64,000 bases of DNA from Lichenicola sp964248625 (GTDB lineage Bacteria; Pseudomonadota; Alphaproteobacteria; Acetobacterales; Acetobacteraceae), in NCBI GenBank assembly GCA_964248625.1, contig CAXTZG010000008.1:1-64000 (forward strand), given 5' to 3'. Position 1 is the first letter of the stretch, and each line of letters opens with the position of its first letter. Shown piece by piece: positions 62,390-64,000 of this stretch. The position numbers and the translations under genes are program-made. A model generated the notes under the pieces. That model saw nothing but the letters and a program-made list of their open reading frames with translations. It was not told the DNA's origin and did not search any database.

Positions 62390-62920
62390 TCATCGCCTGA
62401 CGCTCTCATAGACCAGCATGCAGTAGCCTTCGCGCTCGAAGCGGTCGCAGACGGTCATGCCGATGCCGCCCAGCGTGGTGCGGGACGCGAAGTTGGCTTC
62501 CCGCGCCACGGCGATCACCCGCTGCTCGCCCGCCTCGTGCGCGAACCGCAGCGCCGCCGCCGCCGCTTCCCGGGCGACGCCGCGTCCGCGCGCCCAGGGA
62601 AACAACGCGAAGCGCAGGCCGACGCCGCGGCCGTCCGGACGCTCATGCAGTCCGGTCATGCCCAGGAACCGCCCGTCCTCGCGGATGGTGAAGATGCCGA
62701 TGCCGCGCCGCGCCCAGAAGGAGAGGTCGCCCGCCATCTCGGCTTCCGCCTCGGTGCGCCGGCGCACGCCGCCCAGCATCAGGCCGAAGGCGCCGGCATC
62801 GCCCTTCAGGGCCGACATCTCGTCCATGTCGCCCCAGACCACCGGCGCCAGCACCAGCCGGGCGGTGCGGATCACGCGCCCGATCGGCGGCGGCCGCGAC
62901 TCTTGCGGAGGCAGGCTCAT
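62390..62920 (-). CDS. GNAT-family acetyltransferase (RimJ/RimL type)
   Basis: Encodes 176 residues. The RimJ-type layout is visible: RTARLVLAPVVWGD at the start, GIFTIREDGRFLGMTGLH in the middle, then the acetyl-CoA loop WARGRGVAREAAAAALRFA and VAREANFASRTTLGGIGM. It should acetylate an amino group, often a protein N-terminus or a small molecule, using acetyl-CoA. The target is unknown. It is convergent with mlaC and lies downstream of ettA on the same strand (48 bases). Confidence 0.88.
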   Translation of the reverse strand: MSLPPQESRPPPIGRVIRTARLVLAPVVWGDMDEMSALKGDAGAFGLMLGGVRRRTEAEAEMAGDLSFWARRGIGIFTIREDGRFLGMTGLHERPDGRGVGLRFALFPWARGRGVAREAAAAALRFAHEAGEQRVIAVAREANFASRTTLGGIGMTVCDRFEREGYCMLVYESVRR

Positions 62921-62968
62921 TGCGGCTCGGCCGTCGATGCCGCGTCCGTTTCGCGGCCGCGACCGTGA

Positions 62969-64000
<1,032 letters not shown>

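Overview
The window is one continuous stretch of a high-GC alphaproteobacterial chromosome, most likely Acetobacteraceae or a close relative. The evidence is very high GC throughout, a permuted two-piece tmRNA gene (an alphaproteobacterial trait) beside sspB, periplasmic dehydrogenase genes of the membrane-bound sugar-acid type, an OprB-type porin relic, and several small hypothetical genes that look lineage-specific. There are no tRNA or rRNA genes, insertion sequences, prophage genes or CRISPR arrays. Two runs of ten Ns (7999-8008 and 54367-54376) interrupt tamB and a small ribbon-helix-helix gene.

Layout. 1-7.1 kb: the end of a small two-cysteine protein, a sterol-desaturase family membrane protein, a receiver-only response regulator with a TPR/glycosyltransferase-like protein, a LOV-domain (blue-light) histidine kinase, and a GAF-PAS-GGDEF-EAL protein with a spoiled GGDEF motif. 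7.3-14.7 kb: tamA-tamB, divergent from a plsC-type acyltransferase. 14.8-19.0 kb: overlapping miaB-phoH-ybeY-corC. 19.1-21 kb: MOSC, cation diffusion facilitator, small unknown gene. 21.3-25 kb: opgG-opgH for osmoregulated periplasmic glucans; opgC lies apart at 34 kb. 25.2-30.4 kb: accessory-looking envelope region with an AlgE-like barrel, a lipoprotein, a formate/nitrite-type channel, 500 bases with no gene, and a frameshifted OprB porin. 30.5-35.2 kb: degP-FUSC and opgC-SGNH hydrolase pairs.

35.4-42.8 kb: Mrp Fe-S carrier, sugar-type MFS permease, a 59-residue membrane protein, thyX, ssrA (tmRNA) with a strong terminator, sspB, class I fumarase, a VOC protein and an HNH protein. 42.8-47.9 kb: a Tat-exported bicupin with every oxalate decarboxylase residue, divergent from a three-gene gluconate-dehydrogenase-like complex (Tat-exported small subunit, FAD/GMC subunit with a cysteine cluster, triheme cytochrome c). 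47.9-50.9 kb: two MATE exporters. 51-54.5 kb: queA-tgt-queG (queuosine) overlapping a ribbon-helix-helix gene. 54.7-59.6 kb: a small unknown gene, then overlapping djlA-like, amiD-like and GH63-like genes and a Ser/Ala-rich protein. 59.6-64 kb: metF, mlaA-mlaC, a GNAT acetyltransferase and the C-terminal part of ettA.

Together the genes are strongly weighted to envelope building and upkeep (TamAB, MlaA/MlaC, OpgGHC, DegP, amidase, PlsC), to translation quality control and tRNA modification (MiaB, YbeY, QueA/Tgt/QueG, tmRNA, SspB, EttA), and to periplasmic oxidative metabolism. I found no clearly undescribed system. The strongest leads are the LOV kinase with its signalling neighbours, the oxalate decarboxylase/dehydrogenase pair, the ssrA-sspB linkage, and the coupled djlA-amiD-GH63 operon.
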